From positions 1,608,442 to 1,672,441 of the forward strand of contig VZDJ01000623.1 in the NCBI GenBank assembly GCA_008694505.1: DNA of 64,000 nt. Direction: 5' to 3'. Source of the DNA: Cyanoderma ruficeps. Taxonomy: Eukaryota > Chordata > Aves > Passeriformes > Timaliidae. Shown one piece after another: positions 37,325 to 49,508 of this stretch. The first letter of the stretch is position 1. The number at the start of each line of letters is the position of its first letter. Under the pieces are notes generated by a model that did no database searches, was not told the origin of the DNA, and saw only the letters and a list, made by a program, of their open reading frames with translations. The position numbers and the translations under genes were made by a program.

Positions 37325-37435
37325 GAAATCCAACTGAAGTCAATGGGAGCTTTTCTTCCTTTGACATCAATAGGCTTTGGATCAGACCCGTACAATGCAA
37401 TTTAGTACAGCAGTTAAACATGTGCTAAAGTTCCG
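37325..37435. mobile_element. Ancient amniote palindromic repeat remnant
   Basis: 'aactgaagtcaatgggagct', then 'ttgacatcaataggctttgg' with 'atcagaccc', then 'ttaaacatgtgctaaagtt' match the pattern of an old interspersed repeat abundant in turtles, crocodilians and birds. Its hallmarks are inverted 'TTGACTTCAATGGGA' motifs, 'GGATCAGGCC' and 'TTAAGCATGTGCTTAA'. The inverted motifs suggest a nonautonomous DNA transposon or foldback. I do not assign a library name. It is highly diverged and noncoding. Confidence 0.65.
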
Positions 37436-39323
37436 TGGACTACAGAGGGGCTTTAGACACACTCTCAACAAATGCCCTCAATATCCAGCTGTCGTGGGAA
37501 GAGAGCATTTGTTTGGTGGTTTTGGGAAGGGAAGATGAAGGCAAGAAGTAGAGGATAATTGAAGTTGATACAGTGTCATGAAAACTTTTAATTAGAAACT
37601 AGAGAGGTTCTTGAAGTGTTCACAAAAACTGAGAAGGTCACGGATATAAGTGGGCCAGTAGGAAAGTTTCTAAACTGCAGAAACATGTTATTTTTACATA
37701 TGACCTCTTTCTCTTAAAAAACCACACACTGGAGTGTTCTGGAACTAATGTTTGGTTTTGTGCCCGTATAAGATGCGGAAGGATCCTAGAGTGCAGAATA
37801 CAAACTGTCAGCCTGAGTAAATCTTTGGAAGTGGGCCTGACAGGGTAAATGTGTAATAGCACACTAGGAGTTGGATGCTGTTCTGTACAACACAACATAA
37901 GCAGATGTGTAAATAAAATTCCTTTAAGGGCATTAAAAGTCATCTAACTAGATGGTAAAGATATAGCCCTTAAAATCTCTTTTGTTGTGATCTGAGCTGC
38001 CACAGGGTTTTTTTTTACAGCCAGCATACTTGGTCATGGATCTCTTTGCAGAAAATGTCATGTATCTCTTTGCAAAAAAATCAGGAAGTATGGATGTATA
38101 ATTATTACATAGTAGGTGTCAGGGACAATACTGGCGATCCCCAAGACTCACAGCTGCACCACCAGAGTGGGAACTGGGCACACTCAGTCCCTGCACAATT
38201 TGGATGTCAATTCTGACTCTGCAACACATCAGAAGGAGATGCTCAGATGGGCTTTCTAGTGGAAAACACTGATGCTTAAATTGTATTTTTACTGCCTCAC
38301 TTCTGCTGAAGAGAACTTTCAACCTTCCCTGTGCATACTGCAGATCCACTTTTTTATCGTTATATGATATTCCAGTGGTCACTTTGCTTATTCACTACAG
38401 GAATTTAAGTTGTTTGGGCTTTGAACCTTGTTTTTTTCAGTGCTTGGGTTTATAATGTTGAGTGATGTCATTTGTACAAAAAGTTATCTGCAAAGGGAAA
38501 TTGCTGCTGTTAAGACACAACTGCACCAGTCAGCTATGCAGAAAAGTAAAATGTGGAAAAGACACCAAAGAGGGATTGTTTTGAAGCATCTAATAAACTG
38601 CTCTTTATTAAAGTTAAAACTCAAGAAATTTAATTCTGTTTCTTTCCTTAGCATTTTAACTAAACAAATCTCAATCTGTCCCTGGAAATCCCAAGCAGCA
38701 AAAAAAAATCAACCTTTTCTACAGACAATTTTAAAGTAAACTGGGGAAAACCCCCACTAACCTTTTATGAAGTCTTAAAAAAGGGAAATATTAAAAAATG
38801 TGTGATCAATAGCAGAAAGGATCTTCTGTGAGTCTTGCATTGCTTCAGCCTTTAACACGAAGGTACAGTAATGAGTACACAATATAGGCTGTATCTGCCT
38901 TCCCCTTAGGCCATGGAAAATTAAAGCAAAGCCTCTGACTCCAAGTTAGTTATTTCTAAACCTGAAAATGGAACTAAAAAATGCTTCTTTCGCCACTACA
39001 ACCCCTCCTTTTTATTGGGTTTTTTTCTTTTTTTTCCCCATCATTGGATCTTACATTGAATACAAGAGACAATCCAGACACAGTAAAAAAAGACTGCTCT
39101 CTGGAAGGATTGAGTCGCTGGAAGTTGGAAACCTAATTCCTGCTGAAAGGGGGAAAAAAAAAACCTTTTGACAGTTTATTAGTTTCATGAAAAGGTATCA
39201 AGGGTCAGCAACTCTTCCTGTTCTGCTAAAATATTTATAAGAGAGAGTTCTGGAGAGATGTGCTCATATGATAAGTTTTTGGATTATTCCTGAAGGTGCC
39301 TATGGCAAAGGACCTTTCTGCCC
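37436..39323. other. Unannotated stretch with a 24-bp-spaced direct repeat
   Basis: Mostly unique-looking. 'atctctttgca' occurs at 38040-38050 and again at 38064-38074 within a degenerate 24-base duplication. Frames at 37638-37943, 38119-38382 and 38428-38739 lack recognisable features. Confidence 0.5.
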
Positions 39324-39895
39324 TGCTGTGGTTTAACCCCAGCCAGCCCAGCCCCACAAAGCTGCTCACTCAAGTCCCTCAATACTGAGGTGCAGGAGAG
39401 AATTTCAAGGGTAAAAGCAAGAAAACCTATGGTTTGAGGTACAGACAGTTTAATAGGTAAAGCAAAAGCTGTGCACAAGCAAAGCAAAATAAGGAAATCA
39501 TTGCCCATCCCCAGGAAAATAGGGCTCAAATGTAACAGTGACTTGGGAAGGCAAACGCCATCTGTAAAAATGCCCCCCTGCCCCTCTTCCTCCCCTCCCC
39601 TTTCATTCTTTTCTCCCAAGATTTATGAACTGCACATGACCCTGGATGGGCTGGGGTATCCCTAGGATCAGTTGGGTCAGCTGCTCCAGCTGTGTCCCCT
39701 CCCATCTCCTGCTGTACCCCCAACCCCCTGGCTGGTGGAATGGGGTGAGGAACAGGAAAGGTTCAGTGTAAGCTCTGCCCAGTAACAATGAAAACACCCC
39801 TGTGTTTTCAACACCATTTCAGCACAAATCCAAACCACAGCCCCAAACTGGCTGCTGTGAGGAAAATTAACTCTACATCAGCCAAAACCAGCGCA
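39324..39895 (-). mobile_element. Solo LTR of an avian ERVL-like endogenous retrovirus
   Basis: This is a complete-looking LTR of 572 bases with its sense on the minus strand. It is bounded by 'tgctgtggtttaacccc' at the left and '...aaccagcgca' at the right, giving TG...CA ends on both strands and short imperfect terminal inverted repeats. Internal landmarks of the avian family are visible: a 'gtttaatag' segment, whose complement contains an ATTAAA polyadenylation signal at 39449-39454, and 'aaaattaactctacatcagc' near the right end. The bases outside each end are both 'gccc' (39320-39323 and 39896-39899), a candidate target-site duplication. No gag, pol or env sequence and no second LTR lie nearby, so this is a solo LTR left by recombination between the two LTRs of a provirus. 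Overlapping frames (39284-39797) are not genes. Confidence 0.9.
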
Positions 39896-42800
39896 GCCCC
39901 TACTTATCCCTAGACCTGATGAAACACTGGGAATGTCACTTTCCCATCCAGTGTCCTCAGTCTCTAATGGACCAAACACAGACTGGAACCTTTGGGATTT
40001 TTCAACACCTTTATCACAGGGTTTGGAAATGCTGTGCTTTCTGCCAGGACTTTTCAAACAGAATGTGCTTTATCTGTGCAGCCTGAAATGAAAACAGTAT
40101 TTCCTTCAGACCTTGATGAAGGCATTTGATGGGAAGAAAAATGCAAGGATAAACCATTGATACAGGGGGATACGCAGCACCCTGACACAGTCTTCTTCTT
40201 CTTCTTCAAAAGTAATAAATATTCATTAAGCATTAGTGAAATGCATTCACAATCTAGTTGGTTTTTTTTTCCTTCTTGCAAAGCTACAGTAAAAGACTCA
40301 GAATGTAATTTAGCTTATTAATATTCTTTATTTGTATTACAGTAGTAATCAAGGCCCAGTAATCACCCCACTCTCACTGTGCTCTGACAAATGACCTTTA
40401 TTTGGCTGCCACTGCAAAATATATCTGTAGCTGAGAGCAGCAGATGACCTAGTACAGCTTCAGAACAAATACATGTGGGAGCTGCTGCAAACTCATCCTT
40501 TCTCTGCAAGTGGAGCTCAGCACTGATGATGAGAATGGAGGACACAAATTTCGTGTTATAGAAGCTATTTTAAGTCCGCTGTCGCCACTTTTTTTTTTCT
40601 TTTTTGTTCTGCACTGTGATAAGAACCACATTTTTACAGATTATCCCTAAATACAAGTCTGTCTATCCTGAAAGCAGAGGAGGTCAGATCCATGGATATT
40701 CACTTTGCCTGAAGAGTTTTTCACTTCATGTTACTGCAAATTATGCCAAGCAGTGACTTAACCTCTGTTCCCCAGAGCTTAGACCACTGCCTGAAATTCT
40801 CAGTTACTGTGTTTTTTCTTCCTCCACTTCTGCTCACTCTTTTCTCATTTCTTCTCTCCCAGATCCTACTGAACAACAAAAAATTCTATGGAGATTAATT
40901 AAGTGATTTCTGTGCTTTCCTTAATTGTTGTTATTGCTGAGAAGCTGAGCAGAGGCCTAAGGAAGTACATGGGCTTGTGGCTGAGGCAGTAAAACAGGTT
41001 TTAAGGGATTCAATTGAGTTTCTGGCTAACTGGAAATCTCCTAAGTGTCACTGGTCAATTATTGTTCTCTGTCCTTTTTCACTTTCTGTAAAATGAAAAC
41101 AGGGGAATGTCTTTCCTTCCAAAAGTTTCTTTATTGATTTATGATGAGATTTATTATCTTTTCAGTTGTGGACATTGTTTATTTTCTCTCTTGGAATTAG
41201 TTAAAGTCAAGTTAAAGTCCCCAGTAAAGGAAACTAAGTAGCTGGGGAAGATCATAATCATGTGACTTTGCTTATTTAACCTGAGGAGGCTTTGGGAATC
41301 TACTACAACAAAAATTGTATTAGATCATCCATGATTCTTAGTATTGAATAATTCTGATCTTACTGACTTGTGATGGAAAATGGGATTAAGGCTAATGCCA
41401 AATATGCAGAAAGGAACAAGTGGAACAGAGAAAGACTGATTTCAGGAAACACAAACAAAAAGTGTTCTACTCCCCCAATATGGAGGTTTGATGCCATTAA
41501 AGATGCCTTAAGGTGATTCAGTTTAGTCTCCAGCTGTCACTTCCTAAATACACTGTGCAGTTCAGCTCACCTGAAACTAGACACACGAAGGCAGGTCAAA
41601 TGAACATTTAATTTTCTAGGCTGTCATATTGGCTTGATCTCCTCCATAAGTGATGCAAACAGACTCACCTTAGCAACATTTAGAGAGCAACACGTAGATA
41701 CTTGCATTAACCTGGACACGGATTTCACCCCAAATGTTGGAATAGATGTATTTCAAGTATGAAGGGCTTAAAAATGGCTCCTTGTCATAGAGAGGAGCTC
41801 ACCAGCAAATTTGATTCTGCTCCAACATGTCCTGTCCCTCCCAGTGCCCCGAACCAAACTGAGTTTATGTAGGCATCTGAAGCCAGGTGAGTTTCCAATA
41901 GCTCTAGGCTTGCTCATGTCATGCTGCTCTGCTAATTGCTTAAGCAGCTGTACTTTTATATCTTCCATCCTTTTAAAGAGGTAATCTAATTGAACGGGGA
42001 TTTTTACACAAAGAAACTAAGAAAACAATAAACTTCATTTTCAGAGAGGAGTAGACAGGTGCAGGAACAGACAACAGCAAACATATAAACAAAACTTTCT
42101 TCCACCATTTTTGAATGATAAAGAGTAACAAAAACCCCACTGATCCTGGCATAGGGAGCAAGGCTGTGATTAACCACTGAATTATTCATTGTTACTCTTG
42201 TTATGTAGAGATTATGTGAAGGTTAAGTAAAAGTAGAAGAAAGAAAAAGCAGAATAGAATCAACATAAAATATTTGATGGAAGAAAGTGATTAAATGTTG
42301 CATTGCTAAGGAGTATGTATTGTTCATGGCAGGAGTCTTCAAATTTCAGTCCAAATTTAAGATGGACTTAAAGTAATGACACTGGAATTTGGGAATGAAC
42401 TCAGAGAGAAGCTCTGACACTCAGGCTCCTGCACCAACTCATAGCTGACAATAATGAACAGCACACTCAAGATTTGCCACAAAGCCCATTGCTATGAACA
42501 CTAATTGAACACAATTTACAGCTAAAATGAAATATATTTTCAAAACATTTTTTTTTCTATAGCACCTAGAGTCCTATAAACATAAGAATATGTCTGATGG
42601 AAATAAGGAGAAAAATCCAATATACAGCCTAAAGGAATCCTCCTGTTTCTGAATGTTTGTTGTTGTCTATGGGCTTGATACATTGCTGAATTTTTCAGCT
42701 GTTTAAGCTGCATAACATCACTGATTTCAGTAGCTTTACTGCAGTGTGTTTCTAGTGTAAAAGGGCAAATCAATTTGCCTATTCAATAGGCCTAAGTTGC

Positions 42801-43532
42801 ATATTCTTCTTTACCCCTCAAACTGGGTGTATCTTCAATTATTGTCTGTTCATAGTATTTTAGACAGCCAGCAATAATGTAAACACATTTCTTGCCAAAA
42901 AATCAGAAAAAAATAAAAAAATCCAAAGATGGGCTGGGTAGATTCTACAACTTAGCCCCTAAAACTGACCTTTCTTAGGGTTGACTCTTTCCCAGATCAT
43001 CTGCACGTCATGTCAGAATCTTAAAAAGGTTGTAATATACCTAATATATTGCTTATTTTCTCTTGCTGGCTTTGGAAATAGGGATCATTTTTAGGTGGGA
43101 GAGGTGGTTTTGTGGCTTTGGGGATTTTTTTTTCATGCAATTATCTTGACTCATTACAAGTTGGAAGAGACAGTGAGGGATGTGAGTTCAACAGTCAGAA
43201 TCTGTTCAGATTGCACTTGGACAGTAAAGTACTTGTTCCTGCAAATTGACTAGATTAAGGGCTCAATTTCCATTTTAAGCAAGAACATGGAGTATTTATT
43301 TGTGGAAATACCCTTTGGCTTATCCAAAAGAAGGTTAACAGGTGGCTTGATCTGAGAGTACCTAAAGAGCAGCTAGAAGAGAGCTCTTTAATCAAGTGGC
43401 CAGACATGAGCCAAGATCCAACAGCTAGAAATTGAAGATAAAATTAAATAGGAAATAAATGCCGATTTCAATTCTGGAGGGTAATTAGCTGTTATTTGCT
43501 GTTGGTTATTAGATTACAGGAAGAAGTGTTTC
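39896..43532. other. Long unannotated stretch
   Basis: No gene was supported. There is a short CTT run at 40190-40207. Segments at 40755-40790 and 41070-41105 faintly resemble MIR core wording but are too weak to call. Minus frames near 41768-42189 and 42540-42773 show no domain. Confidence 0.5.
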
Positions 43533-43534
43533 AT

Positions 43535-43925
43535 ACAGAAATACAAGACTGTTGAAGTTGGAAAGGGCCTTTGGAGAGCATCTTGTCCAACACTCCTGCT
43601 TGAAAGAGTCTTTTGCAGCAGCTTGTTCAGGGTTCAGGGCTAAATCCAGATGTGACTTGAATATGCCTAAGCAGAGAGACTTGCAACATGGGCAATCTGT
43701 TGGGCATTTGACCACCCATACAAGAATTCCTAAATTTACATGGAATTTTCTCTATTTGAATTTGTGCTCTCTGCCTGTTGTCCTGTTCTCCCACATCAGG
43801 TATTTGTACACATTGGTAAGATGCCTCTAAATCTTCTCTTCCCAACAGAAGCCCTCTCACTTTCTCTTCATTTTGCATCACTTCAAATTTTGCCATCAAG
43901 AATGAAGGTCTCTCCAATAATCTCT
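43535..43925 (-). mobile_element. CR1 LINE 3' region, long old copy
   Basis: An inverted CR1 with about 390 recognisable bases. It starts 'aagttggaaagggcctttgg', 'gagcatcttgtccaacactc', 'gcagcagcttgttcagggtt' and 'tgacttgaatatgcctaagc', then runs through 'ttacatggaattttctctat', 'ctctgcctgttgtcctgttc', 'atcaggtatttgtacacatt' and 'ggtaagatgcctctaaatct'. The last three lie towards the end of the element's coding part, so this copy reaches further 5' than most here. Divergence is high, which suggests an older insertion. Frames on both strands (43509-43931) are repeat-derived. Confidence 0.92.
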
Positions 43926-45120
43926 CCCTAGCACTAGGATGTGCTCTAGTTCAACCAAAAATAGCAAGTTTAAATGCATGGGTAGTAAAGGATATTTGTC
44001 ACATAGAAAGTCAGATAACCAGAGTAACACATTTTGCCATTAAAATCTTCAGACTAACACCTTTGCCTTTCAAAAAGAACAACCTTCATTGAAGGTACAG
44101 ATAATTTTTCTTTCTGCCTCTTAGAACTGTAATTTTCAGTCATCAGAATAGAATTATAAAACCTGAATAATTTTCTGAATAAAAAATCCCACACAATTTT
44201 TTTTTAGATCAATTATTTAAAGACCTGTTGGGCTGTGGTGTGCCCATAGCATTCTCCTGGTCTACAGGCACTTGAGAATGTTGTTATAGGCTCTTGTTTC
44301 CCTCCTGGAGACAATGGCATTTTGGATTTAATGGATCAGCAAAAAGGCAGTGACATGGCAGGAAACCCGAGACAATTATTGCCTTTACCAGCCTTTAGCA
44401 ATGTGGCTGCAGCAGGGCTGAACAGCTTGAGATGCTTTACCAAATTATTTTCAAAATGTGGATTTTTTTTTGACGCGACTTATTTCTTTGCTTGAATAGA
44501 TCTATCACTTTTCTTGGCACGGGGTTAATGCTGTTACGTTTCTGATCCTCTGGAGGGAATTTTTGTTAGGCTTTTTTAAGCTTTTCATTGGAAATCAATG
44601 TCTAGATTTAGTTCATCGGTACATTTTTGCTTAATCTGTTACCTACCCCTCAGACATTGCATTCCTCTGAAAATGGCCTGGGATTAATACAGGAACTGGA
44701 TCACAGAGCTGCTTGCATAAATCTGTTTCAGACAGATAGAAATTGGGGCATTCAGTGGGAAAAACTCTCTGGATGGTGTTTAACTGGAGTCGTCTGGATG
44801 TGGGAAGGTGGACACCATTCCAAGGAAGGCCATGCGTGGATGAAGTCTGGCTCTTCCTCAACCAGCTAATTCACCAATGTTGGCCTTCTCAGCTTTTTTT
44901 CCAAGGGGTGGTGAAACCAGCTGTGGGATCTGGGTGCTCCAGGGCTGTCCTAAATGGGGACACAGCCCCGATACAAGAGCTCAAGGAGCAATAGGATGCG
45001 CTGGTTCCCACAGTCCTCGTGGTGTTCAGGAATTCTCCATCTCTGGATGTTCTCTGGCTGTCTCCAGCCTCACACTGGTTGGCAGCTGGCATTATTTCTC
45101 CCTGTAGCCTTGAGTTGTCT
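43926..45120. other. Unannotated stretch, G/C-richer at its right end
   Basis: The block at 44680-45120 is less AT-rich than its surroundings and is open in several frames on both strands (44627-45210). No domain, CR1 or LTR wording was recognised. It may be an unidentified old repeat or unique DNA. Confidence 0.4.
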
Positions 45121-45159
45121 CAGTGCAAAGGGGTCTTGAGGGCCTTTGTCTTTGCACTG
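45121..45159. repeat. Perfect 10-bp inverted repeat
   Basis: 'cagtgcaaag' (45121-45130) and its exact complement 'ctttgcactg' (45150-45159) enclose a 19-base loop that can pair further internally (GGCCTTTGT with parts of the left arm). The complete foldback is only 39 bases and its flanks do not pair, so it is shorter than a usual microRNA precursor. The CAGTG ends resemble DNA-transposon termini, but no target-site duplication is seen. Nature unknown. Confidence 0.85.
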
Positions 45160-47995
45160 TTAGAAATTAACACGTTGGGAAATGAATTACACCTCCCGCC
45201 AGCTAAATAAAAACACAGACTGATCTGAGAAAGTAATTTATTGATCTTTCTTCTGTTAAAGTGTTTTCAGGGTGCAAAATACTAACTCAGGTAAATCAAT
45301 ATTCCTTTCACTACCAAGCTGACTTTAAGATTGTGGGGATATTTTGAAGACTGGAGTTTAATTTCAAGACATGTTCCTCAGGCATCACCTTAGTTAAAGC
45401 CACAGGACAAGTTTTGGATAAACAGGGTTCTGACAATGATGTGTGGACCTTCTACAACCACTTCATTGGGATCTCAATGACACGTGAAGACACAGCAAGA
45501 TATACAGCTGAAAATTAAAATTGTTTCTAATTACAAAGCAATTTTAAATCCTTTATAAGAGAGTATACTTGTAAATTCTGGTTTAATAACTTTTCCTTAC
45601 CTGAGTCCTCAACTGCTGTATATCAGCATGGCTTTACTGAATTTAGTGGTGTCTCATTGGAAATCTGGCCCTGGTTTCGATAGCAAGTCCTAAACATACC
45701 TCGTATAAAAGGTCAGATAGACATTAATTTATGCAATGTTTGCAATTTAAAATATGATTTTATAGGAATATTTAAAAATCCTTTTAAAATAATTTTAAAA
45801 AGCTATTTATTTTTTTAGCTAGTAAGGGACAGTTGGGTATCAGCTATGATTCATATCTTGCAGTGATGAGCAAGACTGTAAAATGTGAAGTAATACTGCA
45901 GTATTCAACTGGAAATCAGTCCAAGTACAACTGAGGGAATTCAAGAAGTAAGTTGTTGCAGTGTTTTTCTCCCTAGCAAATTATCCTACTATGCCTGAAA
46001 GAATTAAGAAGAGGAATCTAATCACCCTTTCTGTTATTCTTGCCTAGTTCATGATTTTAAAATTCTCTGCTTTTTCTGTTTTGTTTTGGTTTTTTTGTTT
46101 CCCTCTTCTTCCCTGCAAGGAAAATTTAATGAGGCATATTTGCTTGTTTCCATGGTATTTCAAAGAAAGATTACTTTTGCTGAAAGCAAAGAAATATATA
46201 GAATAAAGCAGGGAACAAATGTCTTGTCTTTAGTAACACATATAAACCTTATTTTCTGAATTAATTATATAGAATTACTTTTTCTGTACTTGAAATAAGT
46301 GAAGACATGTCAGTCTTTTCTTTTTCACTTTGCTATAAGGTCTGATGTCATAGAGAAAAAATTATTTGCTAGCCAGTTTGATCTATGCTTTGGTCAGTTA
46401 GACATAAACATGTATGGCTTTAAAGAGCTTTTAAAAACAGCCTTTGCTCTTTGAAATATTTCATAGCTAAGTGACAAACAGTAATCTGTTTGCACTATTT
46501 ACACAGCACAGGGCTGTATTATGGAGATTTCATTTATTTATTGATGAAATAGAAATTTATGTCCATGAATAACACCTGGCCAAGGATAAGAGCTTCCTTG
46601 CATCCCAAGCAGACCCAAAACCATAATTTTTCATGTACCTTCTAAATTCCCTGTGCCTGGTATAACAAGGTTTGCACAAATGTAGACAGGAAAAGTGCAG
46701 TTATCATCAAATCTGTCTTTATTAAAATCTCTTGCTTACAGTCAGAAAAAAAAATCCTTCATTATTCTTATGCTGTTAATTATTTGTTTAATTTTTAGTG
46801 GGCTTGAAAGTTCAAAGGATGGATAGGATCTCACCCTGTTGCCCTTGAAGTCGGTGCCAAAATGCCTAATAATTTCAGAGGTCCAAATTCAAAGACACAT
46901 AAAATACTGAAATTAAGACAGTTGACACCAACAGAACTTGAAGCAAGGATTACATTTGCTGCAACACCTAATGAAAAATATAGACAGGTGATGTATGAAT
47001 AAAACAGAAGTTCTCCGAGAACCTATGACCTGCATAACCATGAGCAAACCAGTAGAGATTGGATCTGTCACTTAAATGACATACCTGAGGTAGGAGCTCC
47101 AGCTCTCTCTCTGGTCAACAGAAAAAGATCAGCAACTTCCGAGGACAATTGAACACTCCTGAGACAAGAACCTGCCTCATGACCAGGAGTTTAATTTAGG
47201 TACCTAAAGCTAGATGGGATGAACCAGGAAGAGCAAATACACAAAATAAATAGTGGTAGCAGTTGGGACAAAACTGCTGAGGGCTTTGCAAATCCTCCTG
47301 GAATCTAATGTGCTTTATTTCTTACCTTCAAATTGAGCTGGAGTTACTACATCGTCTCCAGGGATTTGTTAATACAACGTGCTTTGTTAGCACAAAGCAA
47401 AGGAAACCCATCTATTCAAAGAAGGTTTGGGTTTGTTTTTTTTTTAATTTCATTGCAATGCTAGGAATAGCATTTTCCAAAGCTCTGATCTATTGTTTGA
47501 GGTTTTGTTAAACCACTTCAAACTCTCTTTGAGCTGCACAAAGTCACCCTTGCAGGTCCTTTCTTTGTTTGGGTTTCAGTGGGGGATCCGCCTGTCTTTG
47601 TGTAGATTCCAGCTTCAACCATTAATTATCCAATTGCAATAAAAAATGTTAATTCCGCTCAGTCACTGCTGATCAACTAGATCTAATCCTTAGCAATTTT
47701 AATAGAATCACTGTGAATCAGGCAAGAACACTTGCCTGCAAATTCAGTTGGAGGGTATGCTTATCCTAATAAAAAAGCCACAGGTCATAATATTGCCAGC
47801 CACAGTATCTGATTTTACAGAGTATTGTTATTTCAATATTATCAAATGAAAAATAAGGGCCATCTGCTCAGCATTTTAATGAAAACATGCACATATTTCT
47901 TCTTACCTATGCTTAAAAAATAGTCACTTCATCTGCCATTTACCCATTTCCACAATCTTATAAAAATAATACTTTTTTTCCCCAATTCTCATTTT
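45160..47995. other. AT-rich unannotated stretch
   Basis: No gene or recognised transposon was seen. The frame 47308-47511 is AT-driven and without a domain. Confidence 0.5.
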
Positions 47996-48085
47996 ACCTA
48001 ACAGACAAGCAGGAATTATTATCTTAATTTTATAGGTGGGAGATTATTGCCCAGAAATCTTAAGTCACACAGGTTTTCCAGTACA
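47996..48085 (-). mobile_element. MIR-like ancient SINE remnant
   Basis: 'gcaggaattattatcttaat', 'tttataggtgggagattatt', 'gcccagaaatcttaagtcac' and 'acagg' match the order of the reverse complement of a MIR or AmnSINE-type 3' half, in which an 'attttacagatggg' core precedes 'cttgcccaaggtcacacagc'. Strongly diverged. The exact family is uncertain, but an ancient SINE or L2-type origin is likely. Confidence 0.62.
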
Positions 48086-49039
48086 AAAAACTGGCCTCTC
48101 CTAAATTCCTCTATACTGCTTCACAGCTCGGGTTTAAATCAACTTCCATAATTAGCCTAATTAATCTAGAATTTAAAACTTGGGCATAAACAACCGTTGT
48201 GAAGTTAAAGACAAAGAAGATAATATGCCATTCGTGCCTTCTCCACATTTTCTGAGCAACATTTCCTTATTTTTTTTTAAGGAAAAAAATGTCTGTTCAA
48301 CTAAAGTGTTAAAATATTATCCTACATATACTTCCAGCAAGCAACTTCTCGGCATGGGTTAGGCTCTACTTGGAAAACTATTGTCATCCAGGAGACAACC
48401 TGTAGTTTTAAATGACTAGGCTGTCAGTTCTTTAGCTCTCTGCACTTGCTTTTTCTGCTTTAGTGAATAGTAACAATTACACGACAAACAGCATGTTATT
48501 TCCAACTGTGGGTTTTTGACAGAAATCTTTGTGATACAAATATTGCGAACTTACATTCATTTGCACGATTAAATTCTATGCGGATTTTTAAAGCCTTAAA
48601 AAAGACTTTAATAAAGCTCACGGTCTTCAGAATTTGGAAGAAAACAGTGGAATCTTTTCAAAAGTATATTCATTAAAATAGAATGCTTTAAGCAGTGCAG
48701 ATTTGGGTTTGGTTTTTTTACCAATTTTCTAGACTTTTGTTGAGATTTGCAAACAGTATATTTCATACCCTGGAAAGGGTATTGTCAGCAATAAGGATTA
48801 AATATTAAACAATTCTGCCCCAGAAAACATTTATAAATTACATTTTTTCCTGAATTTAACACTGAGCATGCAACCTTATATCTAGTAAATAAACATGGAA
48901 ATATTATAATTGAGTAAAGCTTGAATGTCATTTATGAGGGCTGCTGGAAGCCGCAGACCCTCCTCTGATTTGGCAGGAAGCACTTTTAAAAATTCACCGT
49001 GAGCATTTAATTTTTGAAGGACAAGTAGGGACTTAAATC
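48086..49039. other. AT-rich unannotated stretch
   Basis: No supported gene or repeat was seen. The composition shifts abruptly to G/C-richer at about 49070. Confidence 0.5.
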
Positions 49040-49069
49040 ATTCATCAGTGTCAGGTTTGAAAGATGTGC

Positions 49070-49345
49070 ACTTGGATTCCTTTCCTCCCTGTTCTGCCTC
49101 CTCTCCCAGCTGGAACATGAGATGCACTTCAGGTGTCACTTTCCCCCAGCCCCTGAGAGAGCAGCAGAGGCTCCGTGGGAGCCCCGTCACCCCGGGCTGC
49201 CATTCCCGGGATGTCGATCCCTTCCCGGAGTTTGGTGACATCCTAATAACCCTCTGCAGTGCCGGTGGTGTAAATAGCTGAGGGAATGAGGCTGCACTGG
49301 GGATTTTCGCGAGGTTTTGACAAAGGAGGAACTGTGCTCTTATTG
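49070..49345. other. Small CpG-rich block, candidate regulatory element or unidentified repeat
   Basis: Against AT-rich surroundings this segment is G/C-rich and carries about nine CpGs between 49173 and 49311, including two CCCGGG sites near 49193 and 49207 and a CGCG at 49308-49311. A minus frame of 113 codons (49038-49379) and a plus frame (49048-49281) overlap here, but neither peptide has a recognised domain. It ends beside a near-palindrome at about 49346-49368 ('gtggggttgtacccccaacc'). It may be a short CpG island, a conserved enhancer, an old LTR-type sequence or an exon. I cannot decide. Confidence 0.4.
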
Positions 49346-49473
49346 TGGGGTTGTACCCCCAACCCACGAAGAAGTCCAAGCCCCAGATTTGTTTTGTAAG
49401 CCTGCTCAGTTTTTATTATATCTGCCCAAATTTCTCTCATTGTGCAGTCACCCTACCTGAGAATTCATTCATC

Positions 49474-49508
49474 TTTTTTTTTTTTTTTTTNTTTTTTTTT
49501 TTTTTTTT
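49474..49508. repeat. T-homopolymer with one N
   Basis: About 35 T residues interrupted by a single N at 49491. It is probably a collapsed homopolymer where the assembly length is uncertain. It may be an inverted retroposon A-tail, but no element follows on the right. Confidence 0.9.

Noticed and set aside
45121..45159. Possible microRNA precursor containing an AGTGCAA seed
   Set aside because: The foldback is only 39 bases, the flanks do not pair, and a 7-base seed match is weak evidence.
44627..45210. Cluster of overlapping frames as a possible exon or gene
   Set aside because: At least six frames on both strands are open in the same G/C-richer block, which indicates few stop codons rather than coding. 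No domain was recognised.
49474..49508. A-tail (inverted) of a processed pseudogene
   Set aside because: No gene-like sequence or target-site duplication adjoins the run on the right. Homopolymer expansion is sufficient.
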